This document shows, piece by piece, positions 42,741 through 52,620 of a stretch of 64,000 nucleotides of DNA. Position 1 is the stretch's first letter; the number at the start of each line of letters is the position of its first letter. This DNA is from Symbiodinium natans (taxonomy: Eukaryota; Sar; Dinophyceae; Suessiales; Symbiodiniaceae). The notes under the pieces are model-generated. The model saw only the letters and a list, made by a program, of their open reading frames with translations. It was not told the origin of the DNA and made no database searches. The translations under genes and the position numbers were made by a program. Location: contig CAJNDS010000015.1 of the NCBI GenBank assembly GCA_905221605.1, positions 1 through 64,000 of the forward strand. Reading direction: 5' to 3'.

Positions 42741-43033
42741 TGTTAGGATTGAGCTTTACGTCCTGCACATGTACATTGTCCATTGCGTGAAGAACATGCA
42801 ACACTGACAGAGAACATTGGCATGTGGACATTGCCATGTCCATGATGCATTGGCTCAAGTGGCTCAAGATTGGCTCAGCCCAAGTGACACAAAAGATTGC
42901 TGAGCGAGAGATTGCATCTGACAGTTGTATGCTTGCATTGTGGTGTGGTCAAGACCATTGATTGAGCAGTCATGTGTTTGGTAGTTTACACACAGTTTGA
43001 TATTGTACAGAAAGTGACCTTTGAAAATTTTCA
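42741..43033 (+). repeat. 3' LTR of element C
   Basis: 293 bases matching the 5' LTR, followed by TTAAG and the G-rich satellite. Confidence 0.9.
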
Positions 43034-43231
43034 TTAAGGGGGGGCTTAAGGGGGGGCTTAAGGGGTGGCTTACGGGGGGCTTAAGGGGGGGGCTTAAGGG
43101 CTTTGACCCTTTGCCCCCCCCCCCCCGAAGGGACCCCCTTTGCAGGGACCCCTTTGAAGGGGGGCTTAAGGGGGGCTTAAAGGGGGGCTTAAAGGGGCTT
43201 AAGCCCCCCTTTGCCCAAAGGGGGGGGGCCC
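43034..43231. repeat. G-rich satellite, right flank of element C
   Basis: Continuation of the GGGGGGCTTAAG satellite interrupted by element C, including a C-run/G-run foldback near 43110-43150. Confidence 0.88.
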
Positions 43232-45089
43232 ATTCTCCCGGCTCTGCGTATCAATATTCCAGAGAAAGAATGTGGAAATATGAAGTGCGCAAGCAAACCG
43301 TGTGCTGTGCTAACCAAAGCTGAGGCAATCAGGCGTGGTTGCACAAACCTTGCAAAGTGTGTTGTGGTTGACGCACCGTACGCCCTCCGGAGTGTTCGGA
43401 AATGTTCATGATGTTGCGCAGTGGTCGCATGTAACGTGGCTTTACGTATATAGCGTGCGATGCTCCTGAAACTTCATTTGCCGTTCCATGCGTTGCAAAG
43501 AGTTTTGCCAACACCTTGCGCTATGAGAAACACCGATTTGGTGTCAATCTCTGCATGGCTATCCGACCAAACTTCGTAGACTCCGAAGATGAGTAACTGC
43601 CTGTTACTCATGATGCTGATTTGGGCATCGTAGAATCGTAGTGCACTAAACATTGCGATGCAAGTTGGTGAAAGGCCTCTGCTTGGGTCAGTCAAGCATG
43701 CGACGCCACGTGCACAGCCTCGGTTGCTAGTGTGTGCAGCCGGAACCAACGAAGTTTCACTGGAGCATGGCAAACTCAGTGTGTTTGTTTGCTTGTTTGT
43801 TTGTTTGTTTGTTTGTTTGTTTGTTTGTTTGTTTGTTGATCTGAGATGCATCTGCCATACTGTTTTATGTTTTGCCCCGTGTAAAGTTTACCGATCAGTC
43901 GCGACTGCAGACGTTTGCATTGGTTCAAACGTTTCTCAATTGGAATGAATGAAAATTGGCTTACCTTCACAGCTTGATCGCGAGCACTGAGAACAGAAGT
44001 GTTGCGTTCGGAAGCATGTGAACATCGTTTTGCGAGCACATGCGTGCATTTGCATAAACTCGTATTTTCTGATTTGAAGGCTTTTGGTGTAACTTTGTTT
44101 GGGTACATGTGATTACATGTGTACGTTTGTCTTCATTTTTGTGGCTTGTGTACGAGCTGTGTGAAGATTTTGTCCTGCCCGGGCGGCTTGCGAATGTGAT
44201 CGGAGATGTCATGTCATCGAAAGCGGTGGCTTCATTGACAGACCTTCGACTTACCTGCCTTTGCTGGAAGAAGGAAAGGCGCTGCACACGCGGCACGGTT
44301 GTTGTGTTCGGTTGCTTATCTGTCTGCATTCCAGCGTAGAATTTCGACAATTTTGTTTTTGGTGCTCACGCAGGGGTTCTGGCCCTGGCCACAGCGTGAA
44401 GGTGGTCATCGTGACGGGGATTGCACCTCCGACAAGACACAATAACGCTCGAAACGCAAGTGCAACTCACAGCTGTCAAATTGCCGAGCCTTAACAACAT
44501 TAGTTTTAATTGAAAAAGAGATGGACAGAAGAATCGCATCTCCGCTGAAAAAACGTTTTGCAAGGTTTTCGGGGTTTGCGTGAAACCAAAATTGTTACTA
44601 ATGGTTCATTCCGTGTTTGCTGGCTTCAGAAGTTAAAAAGCTTTTGGCAGGGCAATCGCTTTGATCCGTGTTTCGGCCAGATGCATGTTGCTGCAGCAGT
44701 CTTACCGTAACACATTCGGCTGCCAGAGAAAACTTGAAGTGGGAAGCAACAAGCGGACGTGCTTGGGATGGCCTCGCTTGCTTGGGTCTGAGAGGGGCTA
44801 GTTGCGAAATGTTTCTTTGACTCGCCGTGAGCCGGCCCAGCGAACTAAGGATCCAGCGGTTCGTGACAAGATTTTGCAAGACCCACAGGCCATGTTGGCT
44901 TCGGCCTTCTTTGTTTCCAGCATTATCATGAGCATGGATTGTTGGCCTCATGGCTGAAGACTTATGCGAACTGGCTTGTGTGGACTTAGTCATGACGGTT
45001 GATAGTTCCTGCTCAAGGTGGTGCTTGTACCAGTCGACAAAACGAAGCACAGCACACTTGTTGCAAGATTCATCGTTAGCATGGTGCAG
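43232..45089. other. Region without a recognised gene; (GTTT)n at 43782-43836
   Basis: A (GTTT)n microsatellite of ~13 units stands at 43782-43836. Around it the sequence is of ordinary complexity, with several AG|G sites that could be acceptors, but I could not assemble convincing exons. It may be upstream introns of the gene whose exons begin near 45090. Confidence 0.45.
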
Positions 45090-45511
45090 GTGCAAAGCGC
45101 CGTCAAAAAGGCTGGCCAGGACAATGGTGGCGCTTTTAGGGTTTGCACGGGTTCAACCTTTCCCTCTGTTGTTGGTCTAGTTATCCAGTTGAGAATCCAG
45201 GATGCACTGAGCGACCCTGCGGTACAAGCTCAAATCTTGAAGGTGGCGCAGGAGAAATTTCCAGAGGCCCATGTTAACATCAGCAAAATGTGCTTTCCTT
45301 GACATTCGGCTTTTGTGCAGGCAGCGAGCGCGGCCAAAGACAAAATCCTCGAGTGGGCCAACGATCCAGAGGTGTGCTCGCAGTTTCTTAGTGGCGTTGT
45401 AGTTCCCCTTTTTCTGCACCTGTGACATGTGTCTTTCGGGTGCAGGTGCAGAAGCAAGCCTATGCGTACGCTGGAATCGCAGCCGATTATGCTTGGCAAT
45501 CTGTCAGCCAG
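45090..45511 (+). CDS. Four small phase-0 exons of an unknown host protein
   Basis: Coding-like blocks follow AG|G acceptors: 45090-45119 (VQSAVKKAGQ), ~45201-45251 (DALSDPAVQAQILKVAQ), 45321-45371 (AASAAKDKILEWANDPE) and 45446-45511 (VQKQAYAYAGIAADYAWQSV...). All have whole numbers of codons. The third ends before GT and the fourth before GC, a donor tolerated in dinoflagellates. The peptide is Ala-rich and amphipathic with a repeated DPxVQ motif, suggesting a helical repeat protein; the third exon ends DPE and the fourth starts VQ. I do not recognise the family. Boundaries come from reading, not from transcripts. Confidence 0.5.
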
Positions 45512-45705
45512 GCGCCGGATATTGTGATCCACGTGCCGTTCTGCATGTTCGAGACCCTCTGTGTTTTAAGTGCAGGGAAGATGTTTAGGGTCTCGGTTCA
45601 GATTTGCTCGAGGTGGGAAGTCTCATCGAGCAGGGACCAGCTGGTGTACGGGCCAGCACCCCTTCATGCGGATGACATGCCTAGCAACAACAGGTTGCTG
45701 TGCAG

Positions 45706-45802
45706 GGTCAGGACTGGCAAGCAGAAGTTTCGGATGCAGCTTGTAAGAAAGTCGTGGAGGATCTTAGAGCCGACAAACATGTATCGCTTGGGGCCTGCCT
45801 GA
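45706..45802 (+). CDS. Possible further exon of the same host gene
   Basis: After TGCAG at 45701-45705, the frame GQDWQAEVSDAACKKVVEDL is open to the stop ending at 45802 in one reading. Its composition (charged, helical, Ala-containing) is like the exons upstream. The donor site is unclear. Confidence 0.35.
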
Positions 45803-46646
45803 ACGAGGTCCTGGCCTTTGTTGGTGGAGTTGGTGCGTTCGCCCAAAGCATATGGGTCCTTTTGGGAGTCTGGCGCTGAGCTGTGCAGCGATCAAAGAAA
45901 CGATTGGTTTCGCATCGGAAGGCAGCATACTAAAAACTAAAAACCGAAACCCCAGTCCCGAAACCCTGAAGGCCTTAGAGTCAGCATCCTAAAACCTGCC
46001 GAGTTGCTGAATATTGCATCTGCGTCAACCCAGCCCCGCACTCAGCTCGCGCTCCGCGTTTCTTGTCCGAGTTGCTGCTTTTGCTGCTGATCGGACATGA
46101 CATGTAACTCCCCCAAGCAGTCATGTTCTTGTGTCAAGTGTTATATAGGTACTTGTTGCCGTGTGTGTGCTCCTGTTCCAGCGCGAGATTCTTGTGTAGA
46201 CGTGGTGTGCATTTCGGGTGCATATCGCGCCCTCGTTCAGGCAGTTCCGTGTTTATGCTTGCATCGTTTTGGGCCAATTCGCCCTCCTGTGCTCGCCAAG
46301 AACCAAGTGCTCATGTCGGAGTCCCGTGCTGGTGCTTGACACTTTCCATGCTACGAACATGCGTTCCGGGGGGAGTTTCACTTCCTGGTTTTGCAATCCT
46401 GCTCCCGTCTCAGTCCCGTGCAGAGCTGCCCTTACTTTTGGACCTGGGAGCGTGCTTTCGCGCCACAGTCCCGTGGACACTCTTTATGTTTATCATTGTC
46501 TTTTTCTCTTTCTCTTCTTTCTCTTGCTCTTTCTCTTTCTCTTTCTCTGTCGCGTGCTGCCACCACGAGTATCTTGCAGCTTGGCAAGGAGTTGACACCA
46601 CTCGCAGGTCAGAACATTTGACATGTGCACATGGCAAGGAACGCAG

Positions 46647-46719
46647 GAATGCACCAAAGAAGGCATTCTTCCAATGGCTTCCAAGGTTGCCCAAGTACGT
46701 GGTGCACGCCTACCAGGTG
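46647..46719 (+). CDS. Possible exon (unknown product)
   Basis: Starts after ACGCAG and ends before GTGAGA, so both splice borders look reasonable. In one phase it reads NAPKKAFFQWLPRLPKYVVH. The phase relative to neighbours is not settled. Confidence 0.3.
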
Positions 46720-47084
46720 AGACAATCTCTCATCTTGGAAGTTTGTTGCTTTGAGGTTTTCCTGGCTTTGAATTCTGGCCACAGAACCTAGGCAGCTGGG
46801 CTGAACTCCCACGGAAGCATGTCGACCCTCCCTTTTGCAGCTTTGCATATGTTTCATGTCCCACGTCCATTGAGAGGGTTTCCCCTGCACCGAATGAGCC
46901 CTTCGTTGAGTCTCTGCATTTATCCTGCGCAGCTTATCTTCGCCTCGACCACGATGCTTTTCGAGGCACTCTTACCGCGGGCTTCTTGTGTACTTTTCTT
47001 CACCAAGTCTTGTGCGGAGTTTTGTTGGAGGCTCCACTGTTACAGCCTTGGTGAGAACGTGGTTGCCTTTTGCTGATAAATCGG

Positions 47085-47286
47085 CCTGGAGGCGAAACCC
47101 GATTGGATCCAGAAGGTGCCTGGTTTGAACAGCTACCAGGATCTCCTGATCGACAAGGCCTCCCCTGCATGGTTGTTTTCTTTCATCAAGTCTGTGCCCG
47201 AATGCTTCGTCAGGCCAAGTTCTTGGCTGAGACTTATGGCCGAGGCGGGGCGAGCTTTCAGCAAGTACTGGCCAGCAACGTCTTGA
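47085..47286 (+). CDS. Possible exon (unknown product)
   Basis: One frame is open across ~200 bases and reads PDWIQKVPGLNSYQDLLIDK, then PAWLFSFIKSVPECF, ending at a TGA near 47286. CAG|G sites inside it could also split it. It is well formed enough to be coding, but product and phase are unknown. Confidence 0.3.
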
Positions 47287-48109
47287 CGCAACGTGCCTGT
47301 TGCTTCGGGTGACTCCCTCACTTGGGTCTGAAGCTGCGCGAGGCCTCTTCTATGGCTTCCAAGGTCCCAGCCTAAGATGGTGTCAGAGGCTGGAGGTGAG
47401 GTGAGATTCTCCGGGGGTTCACCACGATCCTCCAGACTTTAGGCAGCCCGAGGATGCTTTGCCCAGTATGATGAAAGGTACGCTCTTCCTGTGCTTCGCC
47501 AGTGTCACAAACCTTGCCGAGCTTGTGTCTGATCCTCATTGGTAGCGAAGCACGACTCTACCATGCTCTGCTTCTCCGGCCACCTGTGAGTCACTGCAAG
47601 AGCGGACGCTCAGCTTCCTGGGCAACATATCTCAGCATGGAAGCTTTGAGGCTTGGATGTTGGTTTCTTTTCATGGCCTTTCTTCACATCGCAATGCACT
47701 TCGGCATTATGCGCCAGCCCCAGGCCACGGCTGACTCAAGGTGGACCATGGTGACGGGGTTAGCCGGTAACTGGTAAGTAGCTGGTAACTAGCAATTTTG
47801 TTGTTGGGGCTTGCGGCACCAAACTCCCACGCGCGCATGTGAAGACTTTGAGCTCATCTAACGAGGTGTAAACACCATGCCAAGCTTCATTGCCGATAAG
47901 GCCCCAGGAAGTTGCGAAGAAGATGCAGGAAGTCGCCTCCTTGGTTGATGGGCTCTCTCCCGTGACGGGCACAAAGAGGCAGGAAAGTGCAAATGAAACA
48001 ATTCAGCCTTCTCTTGCATGGGGGAGCCGGCGATACTAGATTGACGTAGCCTTCTTTTATAAACCATCGAAATTTCTGGGAAGTCCTGTGGAAATTGCGT
48101 GGCACCTTT

Positions 48110-48186
48110 GCAAAGGTGAGACAGATGGTCGCCACAGGAGCTGCCTCAGCTGTCAAAGCAGTCTCCTCTGAAGCTCCTGGCATTCA
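48110..48186 (+). CDS. Possible Ala-rich exon of the same host gene
   Basis: The frame KVRQMVATGAASAVKAVSSE followed by APGIQ ends at CAG. Its Ala/Val/Lys helical character resembles the exons at 45090-45511, which is the main reason to link them. Confidence 0.35.
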
Positions 48187-49183
48187 GAAGGCCTGCGTGC
48201 ATGGACCGGCAGTTCATTGTAGTTACGTCCTGAAAGCATACCTAGATGCAGAGGGCCCGGGTGATGTTCACAAAGCTTGAATGGTGAGACTGGCCGATTG
48301 TCACTTCTTCGGCCTCTAGCCTTAACTGTCGTGTAGAAGTGTGGGCTATCGGCCATCGGTTAGTTTTCTTTCCAACATGTAACCGTCAATGTAGCCTGTT
48401 TGCGCTACCTTGCTGCTACTTTACCGATATCCTAATCGTACGCGCTCGCAGTGATATGTTCAAGCTTAGCTTTAGGACAATGACTTCTATGCATGGCAGG
48501 ACTCTTCAAAAGTGGAGAAGCCTTCTGCCCAGGCAGCAGTGCTGCCTTCAGCCATCCCACTGGCTTCAGGGTGTTGTCGTTGTCTGCTGCCAGCGGGGTG
48601 GGGGGGAGGGAGGGGCGTGGGTGGTACCTTCTTTAGAGGTTCACAAATCGCAGCATCGCAGCATTGCAGCATCGCAACATTGGCAGGGTGGTGCCGTTCC
48701 TGACGAGGACCTGCACATACATCCTCCTGCTAGACAGACCGAAGACAATGTTTTCTGGGAGATGCAGTCCGCCAAGGTTGAGAAAGCTGCAAGCACAAGC
48801 CTGTGCAGTTTTACGAGTCTGATAACAGTTTTCGTGGTCGCTTGCCTTATTTACCTGCCTTGCATTTCATTTAAAAGTCCGTGTAGCCATCATGCCTCAC
48901 TTTTGAATGTATGCACTTTGTATTTTCATGTTCAAATCTCACGACCAAAATTGAAAAAACCCCCTTGCGCAGGAGCGTCCTGCCGACAAGGTTGGATCTG
49001 GCAGTTTACACGGAGAGTGCCTAGCATTCCACCTTCGAATGGAAGAACCTCTTGTATTGCCTCCTCTGTTTGGTGTGAGATTGTGGACATGTATGGACCA
49101 CGTCCTAGCCTTTTGAGTCGCGTTGCTGGAACCAGTTGCGGGGCTGAACGCTGTTCCGAGTCTTGGCCTTCTGATTGGGACAG

Positions 49184-49290
49184 GGCCTGCTGACCAGGCT
49201 TAACACGGTGATTGAACAGCTTAGCACGCCTACCCTCGCTCCGCTTTTCAAGCCAGGAGCCGCTCCTCCAGGACCGTCGGGGCACAGGTG
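49184..49290 (+). CDS. Possible late exon of the host gene
   Basis: Follows GGGACAG and reads GLLTRLNTVIEQLSTPTLAP, then a Pro/Gly-rich tail (GAAPPGPSG), which would suit a C-terminus. The end of the exon is uncertain. Confidence 0.35.
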
Positions 49291-49299
49291 TAATGGTAG

Positions 49300-50366
49300 T
49301 CGCAGCACGTCGTCCGTATGGAGGGTTCATAGGGGCTGTGGGGAAACACGGGTCCGGTATGGTGAGGCGAGTCTAGTGAACATGTGCATCGCAAGCACGT
49401 CTTCGTCCCAACACATCCTTAAGATTCAAGACTGCCCCTTGAATGAGATGGATGCGAATGCCACAAAGACCCTAGAGACCGGGTGATCATCTCATTCGCA
49501 TACGCGAATGAAGGTCAGACTGTGCGCTGACCCTCAACGCGCCCACAAGGACAAGGGAGGCACTACGCCCGCAGTAAGCACAGCACAGCGATGTCCCCAG
49601 CATCCGGGCCATGCAGAATCTTCTTTCAGAGTGCCCGGGACACTGGTTCGCTTGACCCAAGGCAGTCGCAGGCAAAGCCAGCAGGCTGGGTTGCATGAGC
49701 CTTTTCAGTTCCTGTCAAGTTTGCATGGAGTTTGAGCATCTCGAGCATGAAGAAGGCTTGATAGCTAAGCTTGATGCCCCTTGTTGCCACAATCGCTGCG
49801 CAGGCAAAGGTGGCTGTTGCTGCGTCCAGTGATGAAAGTCCTCATCATTGTCTCGACTCCGTTTACCAGTTCGTTGTCCTCGTAGAAGTTTGCTCTACTG
49901 CTGCTTGACATAGCCCTTCGTCTGGGAAGAATTGGGAAAAGTTTTGCCGATGGAGTAAGCTTGGCGGGCGCAGTTGAAGTCAAGCAGTACGTGTGGCGAA
50001 AGGTCCTGGCCTACGACACAAGTAGCACAACGGGCTGTGAATCTCTTGCTCAGCATTTGGAATAGGGTCCTGATACACGGATTGGGAGGGAGTTGCATAT
50101 TGTTTGCAATGTACAGCCCATACCCCTATGGGAGCTTAATCATCTATGGGTCCCCCAAATGAAGAGTTTGAAAGTTGGAAAGAGAGACCATCTCTTGGAG
50201 CTGCCACAAAGACGGCAGATCCCAAGACGTGAGAGCCTTGCACTTCAGCGCCCCTTGACTCCTTTCCGCTGAGAAGAAACAGAGACCGTTGGGGTGGCTG
50301 TGCCGGCCGTGGCCGCAGTACTGAGAGGCATGCATGAGTATTGAGGATCTGCACTTCTTGAGTAAG
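49300..50366. other. Intergenic region upstream of the first SDHA copy
   Basis: No convincing gene. The sequence shared by both SDHA copies begins at 50367; left of that point the two copies have unrelated upstream DNA. Confidence 0.5.
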
Positions 50367-50407
50367 GCAGCGCTTGGCTCCACAAGTACCGTAGCTGTGC
50401 TGCCACC

Positions 50408-52288
50408 ATGCTGTCCCGTGTGCTGAACCCGGGCCGCTCGGCTGCCGCGGCGGCCAGGCGACTCCCGAGCTCTCGTGGGGTCACGACCACTCAGATTGGA
50501 GGCTACGAGGTCTTTGACCACTCTTACGATGCCGTGGTCATCGGCGCAGGTGGTGCCGGTCTTCGTGCGGCTGCCGGCCTGGTCGGCCACGGCCTGAAGA
50601 CGGCATGCATCTCCAAAGTCTTCCCAACGCGCTCGCACACTGTGGCCGCACAGGGTGGGATCAACGGGGCCCTGGCCAACATGACCGAAGATGACTGGCG
50701 TTGGCATGCATATGACACCGTCAAGGGAGCCGACTGGCTCGGTGACCAAGACGCCATCCAGCACATGTGCCGGCTGGCCCCTGAAGTCATCTTGGAGCTG
50801 GAGTCCTTTGGACTGCCCTTCTCGCGCACTCCAGAAGGCAAGATCTACCAACGAGCGTTCGGTGGCCAGAGCCTGAAGTTTGGCAAGGGTGGACAGGCCT
50901 ATCGATGTGCGGCTGCAGCAGACAGAACTGGCCACGCCATTTTGCACACGCTGTACGGCATGGCCTTGAAGTTTGACTGCCTTTTCTTTGTGGAGTACTT
51001 TGCCTTGGATCTGATCATGAGTGATGATGGGAAGTGCCTTGGCTGCCTGGCCATGTGCATGGAAGATGGCTCAATCCATCGTTTCGGTGCGCACTCTACC
51101 ATCATCGCCACTGGTGGCTTCGGTCGTGCGTATCAATCCTGCACCTCTGCACACACCTGCACCGGCGATGGCAGTGCGATGGCTTCTCGTGCAGGTTTGC
51201 CCATGCAGGACCTTGAGTTTGTCCAGTTCCATCCTACTGGCATCTTCCCAGCTGGCTGCCTCTTGACGGAGGGCTGCCGTGGCGAAGGCGGCATTCTGCG
51301 CAACAGCGAGGGTGAGCCCTTCATGGCTCGTTATGCCCCAACTGCCAAGGACTTGGCCTCACGTGATGTTGTGAGCCGTGCCATGACGCTGGAGGTTCGT
51401 GAGGGCCGCGGTGTGGGTCCGGAGAAAGATCACATCTACCTGCACTTGGATCACCTGCCACCAGAGACGTTGGCGGAGCGATTGCCAGGAATCTCGGAAA
51501 CTGCTAAGATCTTTGCTGGTGTCGACGTCACGAAGGAGCCAGCCCCTGTGCTGCCGACTGTGCATTACAACATGGGCGGAATCCCGACCAACTGGAAGAC
51601 GCAGGTCATCCGCGACGCCGAGAACACGATCGTTCCGGGCTTGCTCGCTGCCGGCGAGGCTGGCAGCGCGTCTGTGCACGGAGCCAACCGTCTTGGTGCC
51701 AACTCCTTGCTGGACCTGGTGGTCTTTGGCCGTCAAGCGGCTGACACGACTGCCGAGTTGGTGAAGCCCAACAGCCCTCCGGTGACGCTTCCCAAGAATG
51801 CGGGAGAGGCCAGCATCCAGCGTATGGACAAGATGCGCTATGCCAAGGGCCCCATCCCGACAGCGGCCCTGCGCCGTGAGTTGCAGGTCAGCATGCAGAA
51901 GTATGCACCTGTGTACAGAAATGCTGACGACCTGGCAAAGGGCAAGGGTGTGGTCGCAGAAGTCATGAAGAAGTTCAAGGATGTGGGTGTCACAGATCGC
52001 AGCATGGTGTGGAACACGGATCTGATCGAAACCCTCGAGTTGGAGAACCTCATCAACCAGGCCGCCCAGGAAATGTACTCCGCAGAGGCCCGCAAGGAGT
52101 CAAGGGGTGCCCACGCGCACGAAAACTTCCCGGATCGGGACGACGAGAATTGGATGAAGCACACGTTGTCTTGGTTGGACAAGCCCTACGTTGAAGATGC
52201 CAAGGTCGTCTTGAAGTACCGGTCCGTGATCGACCAGCCGCTGGACAAGGAGATGCACCACGTCCCGCCCGCCAAGCGCGTGTACTGA
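50408..52288 (+). CDS. SDHA: Succinate dehydrogenase flavoprotein subunit, mitochondrial (copy 1)
   Basis: 626 codons, one uninterrupted exon, ATG in a CCACC context. The first ~30 residues are Arg/Ala/Ser-rich without acids, a typical mitochondrial presequence. The FAD-binding loop GAGGAG is at 46-51. [10 protein letters not shown] carries the His (77) that binds FAD covalently in this family. [15 protein letters not shown] and [16 protein letters not shown] (Arg319, the family's catalytic base) follow, then [11 protein letters not shown] and [20 protein letters not shown]. Length is usual for the family. The enzyme oxidises succinate to fumarate in complex II, linking the TCA cycle to the respiratory chain on the inner membrane. 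A near-identical copy lies 2213 bases downstream. No introns, as in many highly expressed dinoflagellate genes. Confidence 0.98.
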   Translation: MLSRVLNPGRSAAAAARRLPSSRGVTTTQIGGYEVFDHSYDAVVIGAGGAGLRAAAGLVGHGLKTACISKVFPTRSHTVAAQGGINGALANMTEDDWRWHAYDTVKGADWLGDQDAIQHMCRLAPEVILELESFGLPFSRTPEGKIYQRAFGGQSLKFGKGGQAYRCAAAADRTGHAILHTLYGMALKFDCLFFVEYFALDLIMSDDGKCLGCLAMCMEDGSIHRFGAHSTIIATGGFGRAYQSCTSAHTCTGDGSAMASRAGLPMQDLEFVQFHPTGIFPAGCLLTEGCRGEGGILRNSEGEPFMARYAPTAKDLASRDVVSRAMTLEVREGRGVGPEKDHIYLHLDHLPPETLAERLPGISETAKIFAGVDVTKEPAPVLPTVHYNMGGIPTNWKTQVIRDAENTIVPGLLAAGEAGSASVHGANRLGANSLLDLVVFGRQAADTTAELVKPNSPPVTLPKNAGEASIQRMDKMRYAKGPIPTAALRRELQVSMQKYAPVYRNADDLAKGKGVVAEVMKKFKDVGVTDRSMVWNTDLIETLELENLINQAAQEMYSAEARKESRGAHAHENFPDRDDENWMKHTLSWLDKPYVEDAKVVLKYRSVIDQPLDKEMHHVPPAKRVY

Positions 52289-52620
52289 GTGAGCGAAGGA
52301 ACATGCAGCACTGCTGCTGATTGCTAGAGAAGAAACATTCGTAGTTGCGGTGGGTGTTCCAAGTCAAGATGCTCCCCTCCACTGTGTCATAGGTCTGAAA
52401 CCATTATTTTTCACTGGCAGCCTGGGGTTTGCACTTGTACGATGCTTCTGCAGCGCTGCGGAAAATCTGAAAAGGCTTCTTCCTGACAAGGTTTGACTTC
52501 AGGCCCTGATGGACAGCCGTGGGCGAGGCGTTAATGATATGAGAGGTTCAGAGGCACGGAGGGTTTCAACTGCTTGAGCGCAGCGCTTGGCTCCACAAGT
52601 ACCGTAGCTGTGCTGCCACC
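52289..52620 (+). other. Spacer between SDHA copies, including shared 5' leader of copy 2
   Basis: The first 19 bases after the stop are shared with the 3' side of copy 2, and the last 41 bases (from 52580) with the 5' side of copy 1. The ~270 bases between resemble neither outer flank. The shared leader contains CTTGGCTCCACAAG and CCGTAGC, loosely like scrambled spliced-leader pieces, which is weak evidence. Confidence 0.6.

Larger units (their letters stand above)
32468..43033 (+). mobile_element. LTR element C (10.6 kb, no recognisable gag or pol)
   Basis: LTRs at 32468-32764 (297 bp) and 42741-43033 (293 bp) start TGTTAGG and end TTTTCA. They differ by three substitutions and a 4-bp indel. 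TTAAG is duplicated on both sides, TGGTAGCGGAGC follows the 5' LTR at 32765, and a purine stretch (AGGGACGG) precedes the 3' LTR. The interior has no zinc knuckle, protease, integrase or reverse transcriptase motif and no open frame above ~135 codons, so it is a large non-autonomous element or a heavily decayed one. The sense strand is rich in ATTG: 13 in the 5' LTR, 11 in 40201-40560, against no CAAT in the latter. Roughly 33480-36170 is simple-repeat sequence. Confidence 0.88.

Noticed and set aside
47541-47552. Fourth primer-binding-site-like string (TGGTAGCGAAGC)
   Set aside because: One mismatch to the retroelement site, no LTR end before it and no element structure around it.
50367-50407. 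Relict spliced leader upstream of SDHA (CTTGGCTCCACAAG, CCGTAGC)
   Set aside because: The pieces are interrupted and in the wrong order; similarity is too weak to claim.
50144-50947. 267-codon minus-strand ORF, repeated at 52531-53160
   Set aside because: Antisense of the SDHA 5' region, and duplicated only because SDHA is.
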